A DNA stretch of 20,137 nucleotides. It comes from JANOGU01 sp964499865 (lineage in GTDB: Bacteria > Pseudomonadota > Alphaproteobacteria > Rhodobacterales > Rhodobacteraceae). A model generated the notes under the pieces. That model was not told where the DNA came from, made no database searches, and was given only the letters and a program-made list of their open reading frames with translations. Each line of letters begins with the position of its first letter. Within the stretch, counting starts at the first letter, position 1. The stretch covers positions 1 through 20,137 of the forward strand of contig CAZCPY010000053.1 in assembly GCA_964499865.1 (NCBI GenBank), in the 5' to 3' direction. Below are positions 1-7,700 of this stretch, piece after piece. The translations under genes and the position numbers were made by a program.

Positions 1-1
1 C

Positions 2-1492
2 TACGAGCAGCGGCGCACCGCCCTGCAGCAGACCATCGACCGCTCGGTGCTGGCTGCGGCCAGCCTGACGCAGGGCCTCGACCCCGAGACGGTGGTCAAC
101 GACTACTTCGAAAAGGCCGGCCTGTCGCAATACCTGACCAACGTCACGGTGACCGAGGGGCTGAACTTCCGCATCGTGGAAGCGCAGGCGGATGCCGAAC
201 TGCTGCCCTACTTCACCCCGATGGTGGGGATCGACGACTTCCAGGTGCCCGCCGACAGCGCCGCCGAACAGCGCATCAACAACGTCGAGATCGTGCTGGT
301 GCTGGACGTCTCGGGCTCGATGAGCGAGGCGACCGCGTCGACCACCAAGATCGCGGCGCTGCGCAGCGCGGCCAGCAGCTTCGTGCAGACGGTCAAGGCA
401 AACGACGCGGAAAACCGCATCTCGATCACCATCGTGCCCTACAACGCGCAGGTGAACCTGGGGCCGACGCTGCGCGGGATGTATACCGTTTCGAACGTGC
501 ATGGCGTGTCGGGTGCCGACTGCCTGGAACTGTCGCAGGCGTCGTTCTCGACCCGCGTGCTGGACCGGCTGACCGCGATCCCGATGATGGCGCAGGCCGA
601 CACGACGACCGCGACCACGCGCAACACCACCTACTACGCGCCGACCGACACCGGCCAGGCCACGCCCACGTCGTGGTTCTGCCGGACGCTGGCGGCCAAC
701 ATCGTGCGCCTTCCGTCCGGCACGGCGTCGCAGCTGCAAGGCTGGATCAACGGCCTGCAGGCCGGGGGCAACACCTCGACCACGCTGGGCGTGAAGTGGG
801 GCCTTCAGTTCCTCGATCCGGCCAGCCGGCCGATGTTCAGCCAGCTGATCGCCGCGGGCCAGATCCCCGGCGCCTTCTCGGGCCGTCCGTTCGACTACGA
901 CGACGAGGACGCGCTCAAGGTGATGGTGGTGATGACCGACGGCGACCACGTCGCGCACCGCCGCGTCAACGACCTCTACAAGACGGGCCCTTCGCCGATC
1001 TGGTTCAACGCCTCGGACAGCCGCTATTCGATCCAGCACACCTCGCGCGCCGCGCCGAACTGGTACTGGCCGCACAACAACACCTGGAACAGCGGCCCCT
1101 ACGGCGGCGCCAGCGCGTCGCAGCAGAACTGGCAACAGATCTGGGCGCGCAACCGGGTGCAGTACATCGCCTGGCAGCTTTACGCCCGTGCCCTTGGCGG
1201 ATCGAACAGCACCGCGCGCAACAACACCTACACGACGTGGATGAACAACTTCACCTCTGACTGGGCGTCCGACACGGCGATGGATGCGACGATGAGCACG
1301 ACCTGCGGTCTGGCCAAGGCGCAAGGCGTCATCATCTACGGCATCGCCTTCGAGGCCCCGCCCCAGGGCCAGGCGGCAATCCGCGACTGCGCCTCGTCCG
1401 ACGCCTACTACTACAACGCGCAAGGCCTGCAGATTCAGTCGGCCTTCGCCTCGATCGCGTCGAACATCTCGCAGTTGAGGCTGACCCAATGA
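2..1492 (+). CDS. TadG-like pilus assembly protein with von Willebrand factor A domain (5' end outside window)
   Basis: This is a TadG-like accessory protein of the Tad/Flp pilus system, expected at the inner membrane or in the periplasm. The frame is open from base 2, and the first visible residues (YEQRRTALQQTIDRSVLAAA) match the stretch that follows the N-terminal membrane helix in this family. The true start is therefore upstream, and the GTG at 47 is internal. A von Willebrand A domain begins near base 290. Its MIDAS metal site is visible as LDVSGSM (Asp 305-307, Ser 311-313 and 317-319), with a later VVMTDGD segment near 925-945. Between about 1000 and 1260 lies an insertion rich in Trp, Tyr and Asn. 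About 496 residues are visible. The stop overlaps the next start by four bases (ATGA), so translation is probably coupled. The family call is secure; the exact role of TadG in the pilus is not well defined. Confidence 0.85.
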   Translation, partial: YEQRRTALQQTIDRSVLAAASLTQGLDPETVVNDYFEKAGLSQYLTNVTVTEGLNFRIVEAQADAELLPYFTPMVGIDDFQVPADSAAEQRINNVEIVLVLDVSGSMSEATASTTKIAALRSAASSFVQTVKANDAENRISITIVPYNAQVNLGPTLRGMYTVSNVHGVSGADCLELSQASFSTRVLDRLTAIPMMAQADTTTATTRNTTYYAPTDTGQATPTSWFCRTLAANIVRLPSGTASQLQGWINGLQAGGNTSTTLGVKWGLQFLDPASRPMFSQLIAAGQIPGAFSGRPFDYDDEDALKVMVVMTDGDHVAHRRVNDLYKTGPSPIWFNASDSRYSIQHTSRAAPNWYWPHNNTWNSGPYGGASASQQNWQQIWARNRVQYIAWQLYARALGGSNSTARNNTYTTWMNNFTSDWASDTAMDATMSTTCGLAKAQGVIIYGIAFEAPPQGQAAIRDCASSDAYYYNAQGLQIQSAFASIASNISQLRLTQ

Positions 1493-2040
1493 CCGCCCGC
1501 ATCCCCGTCCTCTCTCGCCTGAAGGCTCGCCTTCGCCGCCACTGGCAGCGCGAGGACGGGGGTGCGGCCTTCGAATTCGTGCTCGTCATGCCGCTGATGA
1601 TGACCATCTTCATGGCGGCCTTCGAGTCGGGCTACCTGATGACGCGCCAGATCCTGCTGGAACGCGCCACCGACGAGGTTGTCCGCGAAATCCGGCTGGG
1701 GCGGTTCTCCAACCCCACGGTGCCCGCCCTGCGGCAGGCCATCTGCGACCGCACGCTGATCCTGCAGAACTGCGAAAGCGACCTCGCGATCAACATGCAG
1801 CGGGTGTCGAAGACGGCCTGGAACCTGCCGATGGGCGCGATCCCCTGCGTCGACCGGATCGAGGAGATCGACCCGTCGCTGGTGGTCAACCCGAACGTGC
1901 CCTCGGACGTGATGCTGGTGCGGGCCTGCATCATCCAGGACGCAATCTTCCCCGGCGCGGGCCTGGGCCTCGGCCTCGTGCGCGAAGGTGACGACGGCTA
2001 CGCGCTGGTGGCGGTCTCTGCCTTCGTGAACGAACCCTGA
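1489..2040 (+). CDS. TadE-like pseudopilin
   Basis: This 183-residue protein has the TadE layout: a short basic leader, one hydrophobic helix at about residues 28-50, and a periplasmic domain. The leader ends in EDGGAAFEFVLVMPL. If a prepilin peptidase cuts between Gly24 and Gly25, Glu29 falls at the +5 position, as in the G/XXXXE signal of TadE and TadF pseudopilins. Such proteins are processed by the TadV-type peptidase and are needed for Flp pilus assembly. Cys residues in the periplasmic part may form disulfides. The start overlaps the upstream stop by four bases, and the next gene follows within a few bases, so all three genes are one operon. TadE fits better than a major Flp pilin because the protein is too long for one. 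Confidence 0.85.
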   Translation: MTARIPVLSRLKARLRRHWQREDGGAAFEFVLVMPLMMTIFMAAFESGYLMTRQILLERATDEVVREIRLGRFSNPTVPALRQAICDRTLILQNCESDLAINMQRVSKTAWNLPMGAIPCVDRIEEIDPSLVVNPNVPSDVMLVRACIIQDAIFPGAGLGLGLVREGDDGYALVAVSAFVNEP

Positions 2041-2050
2041 GGAGATGCGG

Positions 2051-2599
2051 ATGTCGTCCCTGACCCGCCTGTTCGCCCGCTTCCGCCGCGACGAGGACGG
2101 CTATCTTGTCACCGAGGCGGTGCTGATGATCCCCTTCCTGATCTGGGGATACCTGGCGCTGTACACCTACTGGGACACCTACCGGGCGATGACCGGCAGC
2201 CAGAAGGCCAGCTACACGATCTCGGACATGATCTCGCGCGAACAGACGCCGGTGAATACCGCCTACATCAACGGCATGAAGTCGACGATGGACTACATGA
2301 TGGGCGGCGGCCTGCAGTCGCAGCTTCGCGTGACCTCGGTGGCCTACGAGGCGGACGGCAACCAGATGCTGGTGGAGTGGTCGCGCTCGACCGTCTCGGC
2401 GCTGCGCCCGCCGCTGACCACGGCGACGCTGCAACCCCTGCGCACCAGCATTCCCGACATGTCGGACGGCGACACGATCGTCCTCGTGGAAACCTGGGTG
2501 CCCTACCAGCCCAGCCTGAATGTCGGCATCCCCGACCAGGTGTTCCAGGAATTCATCGTGACGCGGCCGCGCTTTGCGCCGCGGATCGTGTTCCAGTAA
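2051..2599 (+). CDS. TadF/TadE-like pseudopilin
   Basis: This is a second pseudopilin-like protein of the Tad locus, 182 residues from the chosen start. The leader RRDEDGYLVTEAVLMIPF contains a G/XXXXE processing signal, with cleavage after Gly17 and Glu22 at +5. A hydrophobic helix at about residues 22-40 follows, then a soluble domain. The ATG at 2051 is preferred because GGAG at 2041-2044 lies six bases upstream. The in-frame ATG at 2045 sits directly on that Shine-Dalgarno sequence and has none of its own. It follows the TadE gene by only ten bases and is probably the last gene of the operon. It may be called TadF or a second TadE; the sequence does not separate these two names. Confidence 0.8.
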   Translation: MSSLTRLFARFRRDEDGYLVTEAVLMIPFLIWGYLALYTYWDTYRAMTGSQKASYTISDMISREQTPVNTAYINGMKSTMDYMMGGGLQSQLRVTSVAYEADGNQMLVEWSRSTVSALRPPLTTATLQPLRTSIPDMSDGDTIVLVETWVPYQPSLNVGIPDQVFQEFIVTRPRFAPRIVFQ

Positions 2600-2658
2600 T
2601 CCCCGCGTCTTGCCCCGGCGGCTGGACGACGGGGGCCGGGGCGCGTAGCCTCGGCACG

Positions 2659-2895
2659 ATGCGCCTTGCCCTCTCCGCCCTGCTGCTTCTGGCCGCCTGC
2701 GCCGACTTCCCCGAGGTCGACGCGGCCGCCGCGCGGCTCGACAAGGGCCCCGCGCCCCAGCTTCTGCCGACCGAGGACATCCTGGCCCGCGCCGCCCTGC
2801 CCGGCCGCGCCGAAGGCGCAGGCGATGCCGTCGCCGCCCGCGTCGCCCGGCTGAAGGCCCGCGCCGCCCGCCTGCGCGCCCTGCCCGGGGCCTGA
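2659..2895 (+). CDS. Small hypothetical lipoprotein
   Basis: A 78-residue protein that starts with a typical lipoprotein signal: MRLALSALLLLAAC, with lipobox LAAC and the lipidated Cys at residue 14. Asp16 at +3 does not give a firm sorting call. The mature part is only about 65 residues, rich in Ala and Arg, with a likely amphipathic helix near the C-terminus (repeated AAR/LKAR units). There is no recognised domain. No clear Shine-Dalgarno sequence precedes the ATG, and the reading frame continues open upstream, so the start rests on the signal peptide. It lies between the Tad operon and hom, about 70 bases from the latter. Function is unknown. Confidence 0.6.
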   Translation: MRLALSALLLLAACADFPEVDAAAARLDKGPAPQLLPTEDILARAALPGRAEGAGDAVAARVARLKARAARLRALPGA

Positions 2896-2963
2896 CGCGC
2901 CGCCCGCGTTGCGGCCCGCCTCGCGATGGGATAGCGACAGGCCCGTCAGCGACGGAGAAACCC

Positions 2964-4250
2964 ATGCCCGACCCCCTGCGCATCGGCCTTGCCGGGCTTG
3001 GCACCGTGGGCATGGGCGTGGTGCGCATCGTGCAGGGCCAGGCCGGCCTGATCGCCGCGCGCACCGGCCGGCCCGTGACGATCACCGCCGTCTCGGCCCG
3101 CGACCGCAGCCGCGACCGCGGCACCGACCTGTCCGCCTATGCCTGGGAAGCCGACCCCGTGGCACTGGCCCGCCGCCCCGACATCGACGTGCTTGTCGAG
3201 GTCATGGGCGGCCACGATGGGCCTGCGAAGGCCGCGACCGAAGCCGCCCTCGCCGCCGGCAAGGATGTCGTCACCGCCAACAAGGCCCTGCTCGCCCACC
3301 ACGGCCAGGCCCTTGCCCTGGCCGCCGAAGCCGCAGGCCGGGTGATCCGCTTCGAAGCCGCCGTGGCAGGCGGCATCCCGGTCGTCAAGGCGCTGACCGA
3401 GGGGCTGGCGGGCAATGCCATCCGCCGCGTGATGGGCGTGATGAACGGCACCTGCAACTACATCCTGACCCGGATGCAGACCGCCGGCCTGCCCTACGAG
3501 ACGGTCTTCGAGGAGGCCCGGGCACTCGGCTACCTGGAAGCCGACCCCAACCTCGACGTGGGCGGCATCGACGCCGGCCACAAGCTGTCGCTGCTCGCCG
3601 CCATCGCCTTCGGCACGCAGGTGTCCTTCGACAAGGTGGAACTTGAGGGGATCGGCGCGATTTCCACCGACGACATCCGCCGGGCCGAGGACATGGGCTT
3701 CCGCATCAAGCTTCTGGGTGTCGCACAGATGACCGGGCGGGGATTGGAGCAGCGCATGACGCCCTGCCTCGTGCCCGCCGACCATCCGCTGGGGCAGCTT
3801 CAGGGCGGCACCAACATGGTCGTGCTGGAAGGCGACGCGGTCGGCCAGATCGTCCTGCGCGGCCCCGGCGCAGGCGCAGGCCCCACCGCGTCGGCCGTCA
3901 TGGCCGACGTGATCGACATCGCCCGCGGCCTGCGCCTGCCGACCTTCGGCCAGCCCGCGGCCGGGCTGGCCCATCCCGTGGCCGCGGCGGTCGCCTCCTC
4001 GGCGCCCTGGTACCTGCGCATGACGCTGGTCGACAAGCCGGGCGCGCTGGCCAAGATCGCGACCGCGCTCGGCGAGGCCGGCGTGTCGATCGACCGGATG
4101 CGCCAGTATGGCCACGAGGGGGCCGAGGCGCCGGTGCTGATCGTCACCCACAAGGCCACGCGCGACGACATCGCCCATGCCATGGGCCTGTTCGCCGCCA
4201 CCGGCGTTCTGGTCGGCCAGCCCGTGGCCCTGCGCATCGAAGAGGTCTGA
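2964..4250 (+). CDS. hom: Homoserine dehydrogenase
   Basis: This enzyme reduces aspartate semialdehyde to homoserine with NAD(P)H, the branch point to Thr, Met and Ile in the cytoplasm. The 428-residue length is normal for the monofunctional bacterial enzyme with a C-terminal ACT domain. The Rossmann loop GLGTVG is at residues 11-16. The VTANKALLA segment near 100-110, MNGTCNYIL near 160, and ADPNLDVGGIDAGHK at 193-207 are family hallmarks of the catalytic domain. The last 75 or so residues, from WYLRMTLVDKPGALAKIA, form an ACT domain, which in this family usually carries threonine feedback inhibition. GGAG at 2954-2957 is six bases before the ATG. It is followed by glpX, an arrangement I believe is common in Rhodobacterales (from memory). 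Confidence 0.96.
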   Translation: MPDPLRIGLAGLGTVGMGVVRIVQGQAGLIAARTGRPVTITAVSARDRSRDRGTDLSAYAWEADPVALARRPDIDVLVEVMGGHDGPAKAATEAALAAGKDVVTANKALLAHHGQALALAAEAAGRVIRFEAAVAGGIPVVKALTEGLAGNAIRRVMGVMNGTCNYILTRMQTAGLPYETVFEEARALGYLEADPNLDVGGIDAGHKLSLLAAIAFGTQVSFDKVELEGIGAISTDDIRRAEDMGFRIKLLGVAQMTGRGLEQRMTPCLVPADHPLGQLQGGTNMVVLEGDAVGQIVLRGPGAGAGPTASAVMADVIDIARGLRLPTFGQPAAGLAHPVAAAVASSAPWYLRMTLVDKPGALAKIATALGEAGVSIDRMRQYGHEGAEAPVLIVTHKATRDDIAHAMGLFAATGVLVGQPVALRIEEV

Positions 4251-4259
4251 CGCGCGGCT

Positions 4260-4294
4260 CCCCTCCCCCATCCCCTTCCCACGAGGGGAAGGGG
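4260..4294 (+). terminator. C-rich tract and GC hairpin between hom and glpX
   Basis: A perfect nine-base stem is formed by 4272-4280 and 4286-4294 around a five-base loop, starting 21 bases after the hom stop. There is no T run, so it may act as a partial terminator, a processing site or a 3' end stabiliser rather than a full intrinsic terminator. The left half (4260-4280) holds four C-runs of 3-5 bases with 1-2 base spacers, so the minus strand there fits a G-quadruplex pattern. Confidence 0.45.
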
Positions 4295-4361
4295 GGGCGC
4301 CTCTCGCCTTGCCGCAACGCCCTGCCGCAGGCTAAGCCTTGCCGAACGCCGGGAGGATGCG

Positions 4362-5327
4362 ATGACCGAAGCCGCCATGTTCCAGGACCGCCTCTTGTCG
4401 CTCGGCCTCGCCCGGGTGTCAGAGGCCGCGGCGCTGGCCTCGGCCCGGCTGATCGGGCGGGGCGACGAAAAGGCCGCCGACCAGGCCGCGGTCAACGCCA
4501 TGCGCGACCAGCTCAACCTGCTGGACATCGACGGCACCGTGGTGATCGGCGAGGGCGAGCGCGACGAGGCGCCGATGCTCTACATCGGCGAGAAGGTGGG
4601 CACCGGCCACGGCCCCGCGGTCGACATCGCGCTCGACCCCCTTGAAGGCACCACGCTGACCGCCAAGGACATGCCGAACGCGCTGACCGTGATCGCCATG
4701 GCGCCTGCGGGCACGCTGCTGCACGCGCCCGACGTCTACATGGAGAAACTCGCCATCGGCCCGGGCTTCAAGCCCGGCACGGTGACGATGGCGATGAGCC
4801 CCTCGGAACGCGTCTCGACGCTGGCCGCGGCCAAGGGCTGTTCGACCGAGGACATCACCGTCTGCATCCTGGAACGCCCCCGGCACGAGGGCCTGATCGC
4901 CGAAATCCGGTCCACCGGCGCCTCGATCCGGCTGATCACCGACGGCGACGTGGCGGGCGTGATGCATTGCGCCGAACCGCAGGTGACGGGGATCGACATC
5001 TACATGGGCTCGGGCGGCGCACCCGAGGGCGTGCTCGCGGCGGCGGCGATGAAATGCATGGGCGGGCAGTTCTTCGGCAAGCTGCTGTTCCGCAACGACG
5101 ACGAACGCGGCCGGGCGCGCAAGGCCGGGATCACCAACTTCGACCGCGTCTATACCCGCGACGATCTGGTGCGCGGCGACGTGATCTTCGCCGCGACCGG
5201 CGTGACCTCGGGCTCGCTGCTGCGCGGCATCCGGCGCGAACCCGGCTGGGTGACGCTGGAAACCATCCTGATGCGGTCCAAGACCGGATCGGTGCGCCGC
5301 ATCGAGTACCGCTCGCCCGTCCGGTGA
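4362..5327 (+). CDS. glpX: Class II fructose-1,6-bisphosphatase
   Basis: GlpX-type enzyme that removes the 1-phosphate from fructose 1,6-bisphosphate, for gluconeogenesis and, in autotrophic relatives, the Calvin cycle (where related enzymes may also act on sedoheptulose bisphosphate). The 321-residue protein shows the GlpX metal-site motifs IDGTVVIGEGERDEAPML at about residues 57-74 and DIALDPLEGTTL at 88-99 (Asp88, Asp92, Glu95). Further family-typical segments are YMEKLAIGPG and YMGSGGAPEGVLAAAAMKCMGG. GGAGG at 4352-4356 lies five bases before the ATG. The stop is shared with the GTG start of recJ (5324-5327), implying translational coupling. There are no signs of degradation, and the family assignment is unambiguous. 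Confidence 0.95.
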   Translation: MTEAAMFQDRLLSLGLARVSEAAALASARLIGRGDEKAADQAAVNAMRDQLNLLDIDGTVVIGEGERDEAPMLYIGEKVGTGHGPAVDIALDPLEGTTLTAKDMPNALTVIAMAPAGTLLHAPDVYMEKLAIGPGFKPGTVTMAMSPSERVSTLAAAKGCSTEDITVCILERPRHEGLIAEIRSTGASIRLITDGDVAGVMHCAEPQVTGIDIYMGSGGAPEGVLAAAAMKCMGGQFFGKLLFRNDDERGRARKAGITNFDRVYTRDDLVRGDVIFAATGVTSGSLLRGIRREPGWVTLETILMRSKTGSVRRIEYRSPVR

Positions 5328-7060
5328 CTGCCCGCGCCTTCCTGAACGTCGAGGCCTCGCTGACCGGGCGCCGCTGGGTGGGCCCGGGCGCAGAGGTCGA
5401 GCGCGCCGCCGAGGTGATCGCGCGCGAGGCGCGGCTGGACCTGCCGGTCGCCCGCATCCTGGCCCGGCAGGGCGTGGCGGCGGACGGCGCCGCCGCCTAC
5501 CTTTCGCCCCGCCTGCGCGACCTGCTGCCCGACCCGATGTCCCTGCGCGACATGGGCCCCGCCGCCGAACGGCTGGCGGGGGCGGTCAGCCGCGGCGACC
5601 GGATCGCGGTCTTTGCCGACTACGACGTGGACGGCGGCGCTTCGGCGGCGCTGCTGATCGACTGGCTGCGGCACATGGGGCGTCCCGCCACGCTCTATGT
5701 CCCCGACCGGATCGAGGAAGGCTACGGCCCAAACGCCCCCGCCATGGCGGCGCTGGCGGCGCGGCACGACCTGATCCTCTGCGTCGATTGCGGCACGCTT
5801 TCGCACGAGGCCATCGCGGCGGCGAAGGGCGCGGACGTGGTGATCCTCGACCACCACCTGGGTGGTGAGACCCTGCCGCCCGCGCTCGCCTGCGTGAACC
5901 CCAACCGGCAGGACGAGGACGGCACGCTCGGGCATCTGTGCGCCGCAGGCGTGGTCTTCCTGTGCCTGGTCGAGGCGAACCGGCGGCTCAGGGCGGGGGG
6001 CCCGGCGGGGCCCGACCTGATGGCGATGCTGGACCTGGTGGCGCTGGCGACGGTGGCCGATGTGGCGCCTCTCGTCGGCGTGAACCGGGCGCTGGTGCGG
6101 CAGGGGCTGGCGGTGATGGCGCGGCGGGCGCGGCCGGGGCTGGTGGCGCTGGCCGATGTCGCGCGGATGACGCGGGCCCCGGATGCGCAGGCGCTGGGGT
6201 TCCTGATCGGCCCGCGGGTCAATGCGGGCGGGCGGATCGGCCAGGCGGACCTTGGCGCGCGCTGCCTTGCGACCGACGACCCGCACGAGGCGGCGGCGCT
6301 TGCCGCGAAGCTGGAGGCGCTGAACGAAGACCGCCGCACCGTCGGCGATGCGGTCCGCGCAGAGGCCGAGGCGCAGGCGCGGGCGCGCGGGGCCGACGGC
6401 CCGCTGGTCTGGGCCGCCGGCGAGGGCTGGCATCCGGGCGTCGTGGGCATCGTCGCCGCGCGCCTGAAGGAGGAATTCCACCGCCCCGCCGTGGTGATCG
6501 GGCTGGACGGCGGCATCGGCAAGGGTTCGGCCCGGTCGGTGGCGGGCGTGGATCTGGGCGCCGCGATCCAGCGGCTGGCCGCCGAGGGCCTGCTGATCCG
6601 TGGCGGCGGACACCGGATGGCCGCTGGCCTGACGGTGGATCAGGCGCAGCTGGAACCGGCGATGGCGCGGCTGGCCGACCTTCTCGCCCGCCAGGGCGCG
6701 GGCCTCGGCGGGGCCGGGGACCTGCGGCTTGACGGCCTTTTGTCCGCCTCCGCCGCCACGCCCGGGCTTGTCGCGGCGCTGGAGGCCGCAGGCCCCTTCG
6801 GCCAGGGCGCCCCCGCCCCGCGCCATGCCTTCGCCGACATGGAGGTGACCGCCCGCGTGGTGGGCGAGCGTCACCTCAAGGTCTTTGCGAAGGGGGCCGA
6901 CGGGGTACGCGTCGAGGCCATCGCCTTCGGCGCCGTCGAAGGCCCGCTGTCGGCGCTGGCTCAAGGGGGCCGCTTCCACCTCGCCGGTCGGCTGGAGCGC
7001 AACGACTGGGGCGGCCGGCTGCGCGTCGACCTGAAACTCGACGACGCGGCGCGGGTCTGA
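5324..7060 (+). CDS. recJ: Single-stranded-DNA-specific exonuclease RecJ
   Basis: RecJ is the 5'-3' exonuclease for single-stranded DNA used in recombination and mismatch or base-excision repair. The 578-residue protein has the DHH phosphoesterase motifs: ADYDVDGGASAALL (Asp99, Asp101, Asp103), a CVDCGT segment near residue 149, and DHH at 176-178. The DHHA1-domain signature RGGGHRMAAG is at 426-435, followed by the C-terminal OB-like region typical of RecJ. The reading frame is open far upstream, inside glpX in another frame, but the RecJ-like N-terminus (FLNVEASLTGRRW) begins right after the GTG at 5324. That start overlaps the glpX stop by four bases. The downstream convergent gene ends one base away. 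Confidence 0.93.
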   Translation: MTARAFLNVEASLTGRRWVGPGAEVERAAEVIAREARLDLPVARILARQGVAADGAAAYLSPRLRDLLPDPMSLRDMGPAAERLAGAVSRGDRIAVFADYDVDGGASAALLIDWLRHMGRPATLYVPDRIEEGYGPNAPAMAALAARHDLILCVDCGTLSHEAIAAAKGADVVILDHHLGGETLPPALACVNPNRQDEDGTLGHLCAAGVVFLCLVEANRRLRAGGPAGPDLMAMLDLVALATVADVAPLVGVNRALVRQGLAVMARRARPGLVALADVARMTRAPDAQALGFLIGPRVNAGGRIGQADLGARCLATDDPHEAAALAAKLEALNEDRRTVGDAVRAEAEAQARARGADGPLVWAAGEGWHPGVVGIVAARLKEEFHRPAVVIGLDGGIGKGSARSVAGVDLGAAIQRLAAEGLLIRGGGHRMAAGLTVDQAQLEPAMARLADLLARQGAGLGGAGDLRLDGLLSASAATPGLVAALEAAGPFGQGAPAPRHAFADMEVTARVVGERHLKVFAKGADGVRVEAIAFGAVEGPLSALAQGGRFHLAGRLERNDWGGRLRVDLKLDDAARV

Positions 7061-7061
7061 G

Positions 7062-7367
7062 CTACTTGCGCAACTTCTTGACCTCGGCCTCAAGCGATGC
7101 GAAGCGCTGCTGCAACTTCTTCACGTCGCCCTCCAGCGTGGCGACGGTCTTGGCGAGGTCCTTGTTGGCATCCTCGACACCGGTGATGCGCGCCTTGACC
7201 TCGGAGAACATCTTCATGCTGCTCTCGATGAAGTTCGTGGTGTAATCCTTGGCCTCCTTGACGCCCTTCTCGGCCCCGGCAAGGCGGGTCTCGCTTGTTC
7301 CCGCCGCCGCGTCGAGCTTCTTCACCGAGGCTTCGAGCGCATCCAGGCGCTTGCTGTCGTCGAACAT
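7062..7367 (-). CDS. Small lysine-rich coiled-coil protein, function unknown
   Basis: A 101-residue, highly charged protein without Cys, membrane helix or signal peptide. The sequence is almost wholly heptad-like, for example RLDALEASVKKLD, VEDANKDLAKTVATLEGDVKKL and FASLEAEVKKL, so a parallel or antiparallel coiled coil is likely. The ATG at 7367 is preferred over one six codons upstream because GGAGG (7375-7379) sits seven bases before it on the minus strand. This is one of the strongest Shine-Dalgarno sites in the window. The gene converges on recJ with a one-base gap. No family name is offered; SlyX-like or phasin-like helical proteins are possible but unproven. The lysine-rich composition stands out from its arginine-rich neighbours. 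Confidence 0.75.
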   Translation of the reverse strand: MFDDSKRLDALEASVKKLDAAAGTSETRLAGAEKGVKEAKDYTTNFIESSMKMFSEVKARITGVEDANKDLAKTVATLEGDVKKLQQRFASLEAEVKKLRK

Positions 7368-7419
7368 GGAAATTCCTCCCTGCAATCAGTGCCGCAGGGG
7401 ACACCTCGCCCACCCGTCC

Positions 7420-7425
7420 TGTCAA
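7420..7425 (-). promoter_or_regulatory. Possible -35 box for the coiled-coil gene
   Basis: Read on the minus strand this is a perfect TTGACA, 53 bases before the start codon. No convincing -10 element is found at 16-18 bases, so the promoter is only tentative. Confidence 0.25.
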
Positions 7426-7482
7426 CGCCGGACCCGTCCCGCAGAACGCCGCAAACTCTGCCGCAGGCCCGGAACTTCCCCC

Positions 7483-7511
7483 TTGCACCCCGCCGCATCC
7501 CCCGCTACATC
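7483..7511 (+). promoter_or_regulatory. Sigma-70 type promoter of the tRNA-Glu gene
   Basis: A TTGCAC -35 box (7483-7488) and a TACATC -10 box (7506-7511) are separated by exactly 17 bases. The -10 box ends 18 bases before the mature tRNA 5' end, a normal distance for a stable-RNA promoter. Confidence 0.55.
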
Positions 7512-7529
7512 GCCCCGCACCGACCGCGC

Positions 7530-7604
7530 GGCCCGTTCGTCTATCGGTTAGGACATCAGGTTTTCAACCTGAGAAGAGGGGTTCGACTCCCCTACGGGCT
7601 GCCA
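7530..7604 (+). tRNA. tRNA-Glu (anticodon TTC)
   Basis: The sequence folds as a complete cloverleaf. The acceptor stem is 7530-7536 with 7594-7600 and has a terminal G-T pair. The anticodon stem TCAGG/CCTGA (7556-7560 and 7568-7572) encloses a seven-base loop with anticodon TTC at 7563-7565. The T arm is AGGGG-TTCGACT-CCCCT. Discriminator G7601 is followed by an encoded CCA at 7602-7604. It reads GAA and GAG codons. The gene stands alone, with a promoter just upstream and the transglycosylase gene about 100 bases downstream. I saw no duplicated 3' end that would mark an integrated element. Confidence 0.96.
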
Positions 7605-7700
7605 CTTCCCCCCTCTCGGAACCGTCACGCGTGGCCCGTTGCGGTGGCGGCGACGCTCTGGCTAGAGTGGCGCCGCAATCGTGGTGCCGGAGGTTGAAAC

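Noticed and set aside
2946..4271. Long minus-strand open frame opposite hom
   Set aside because: It mirrors hom codons, has low-complexity Gly/His/Ala translation and no ribosome site; high GC keeps antisense frames open.
4967..5323. Upstream extension of recJ into glpX
   Set aside because: The extra 119 residues are an out-of-frame translation of glpX; RecJ similarity begins at the GTG at 5324.
5150..7093. 647-codon minus-strand open frame opposite glpX and recJ
   Set aside because: The translation is Arg/His/Pro-rich with no domain, and it lies opposite two well-supported genes.
7530..7604. tRNA-Glu as an integration site for a mobile element
   Set aside because: No integrase, no repeat of the tRNA 3' end and no composition shift were seen on either side.
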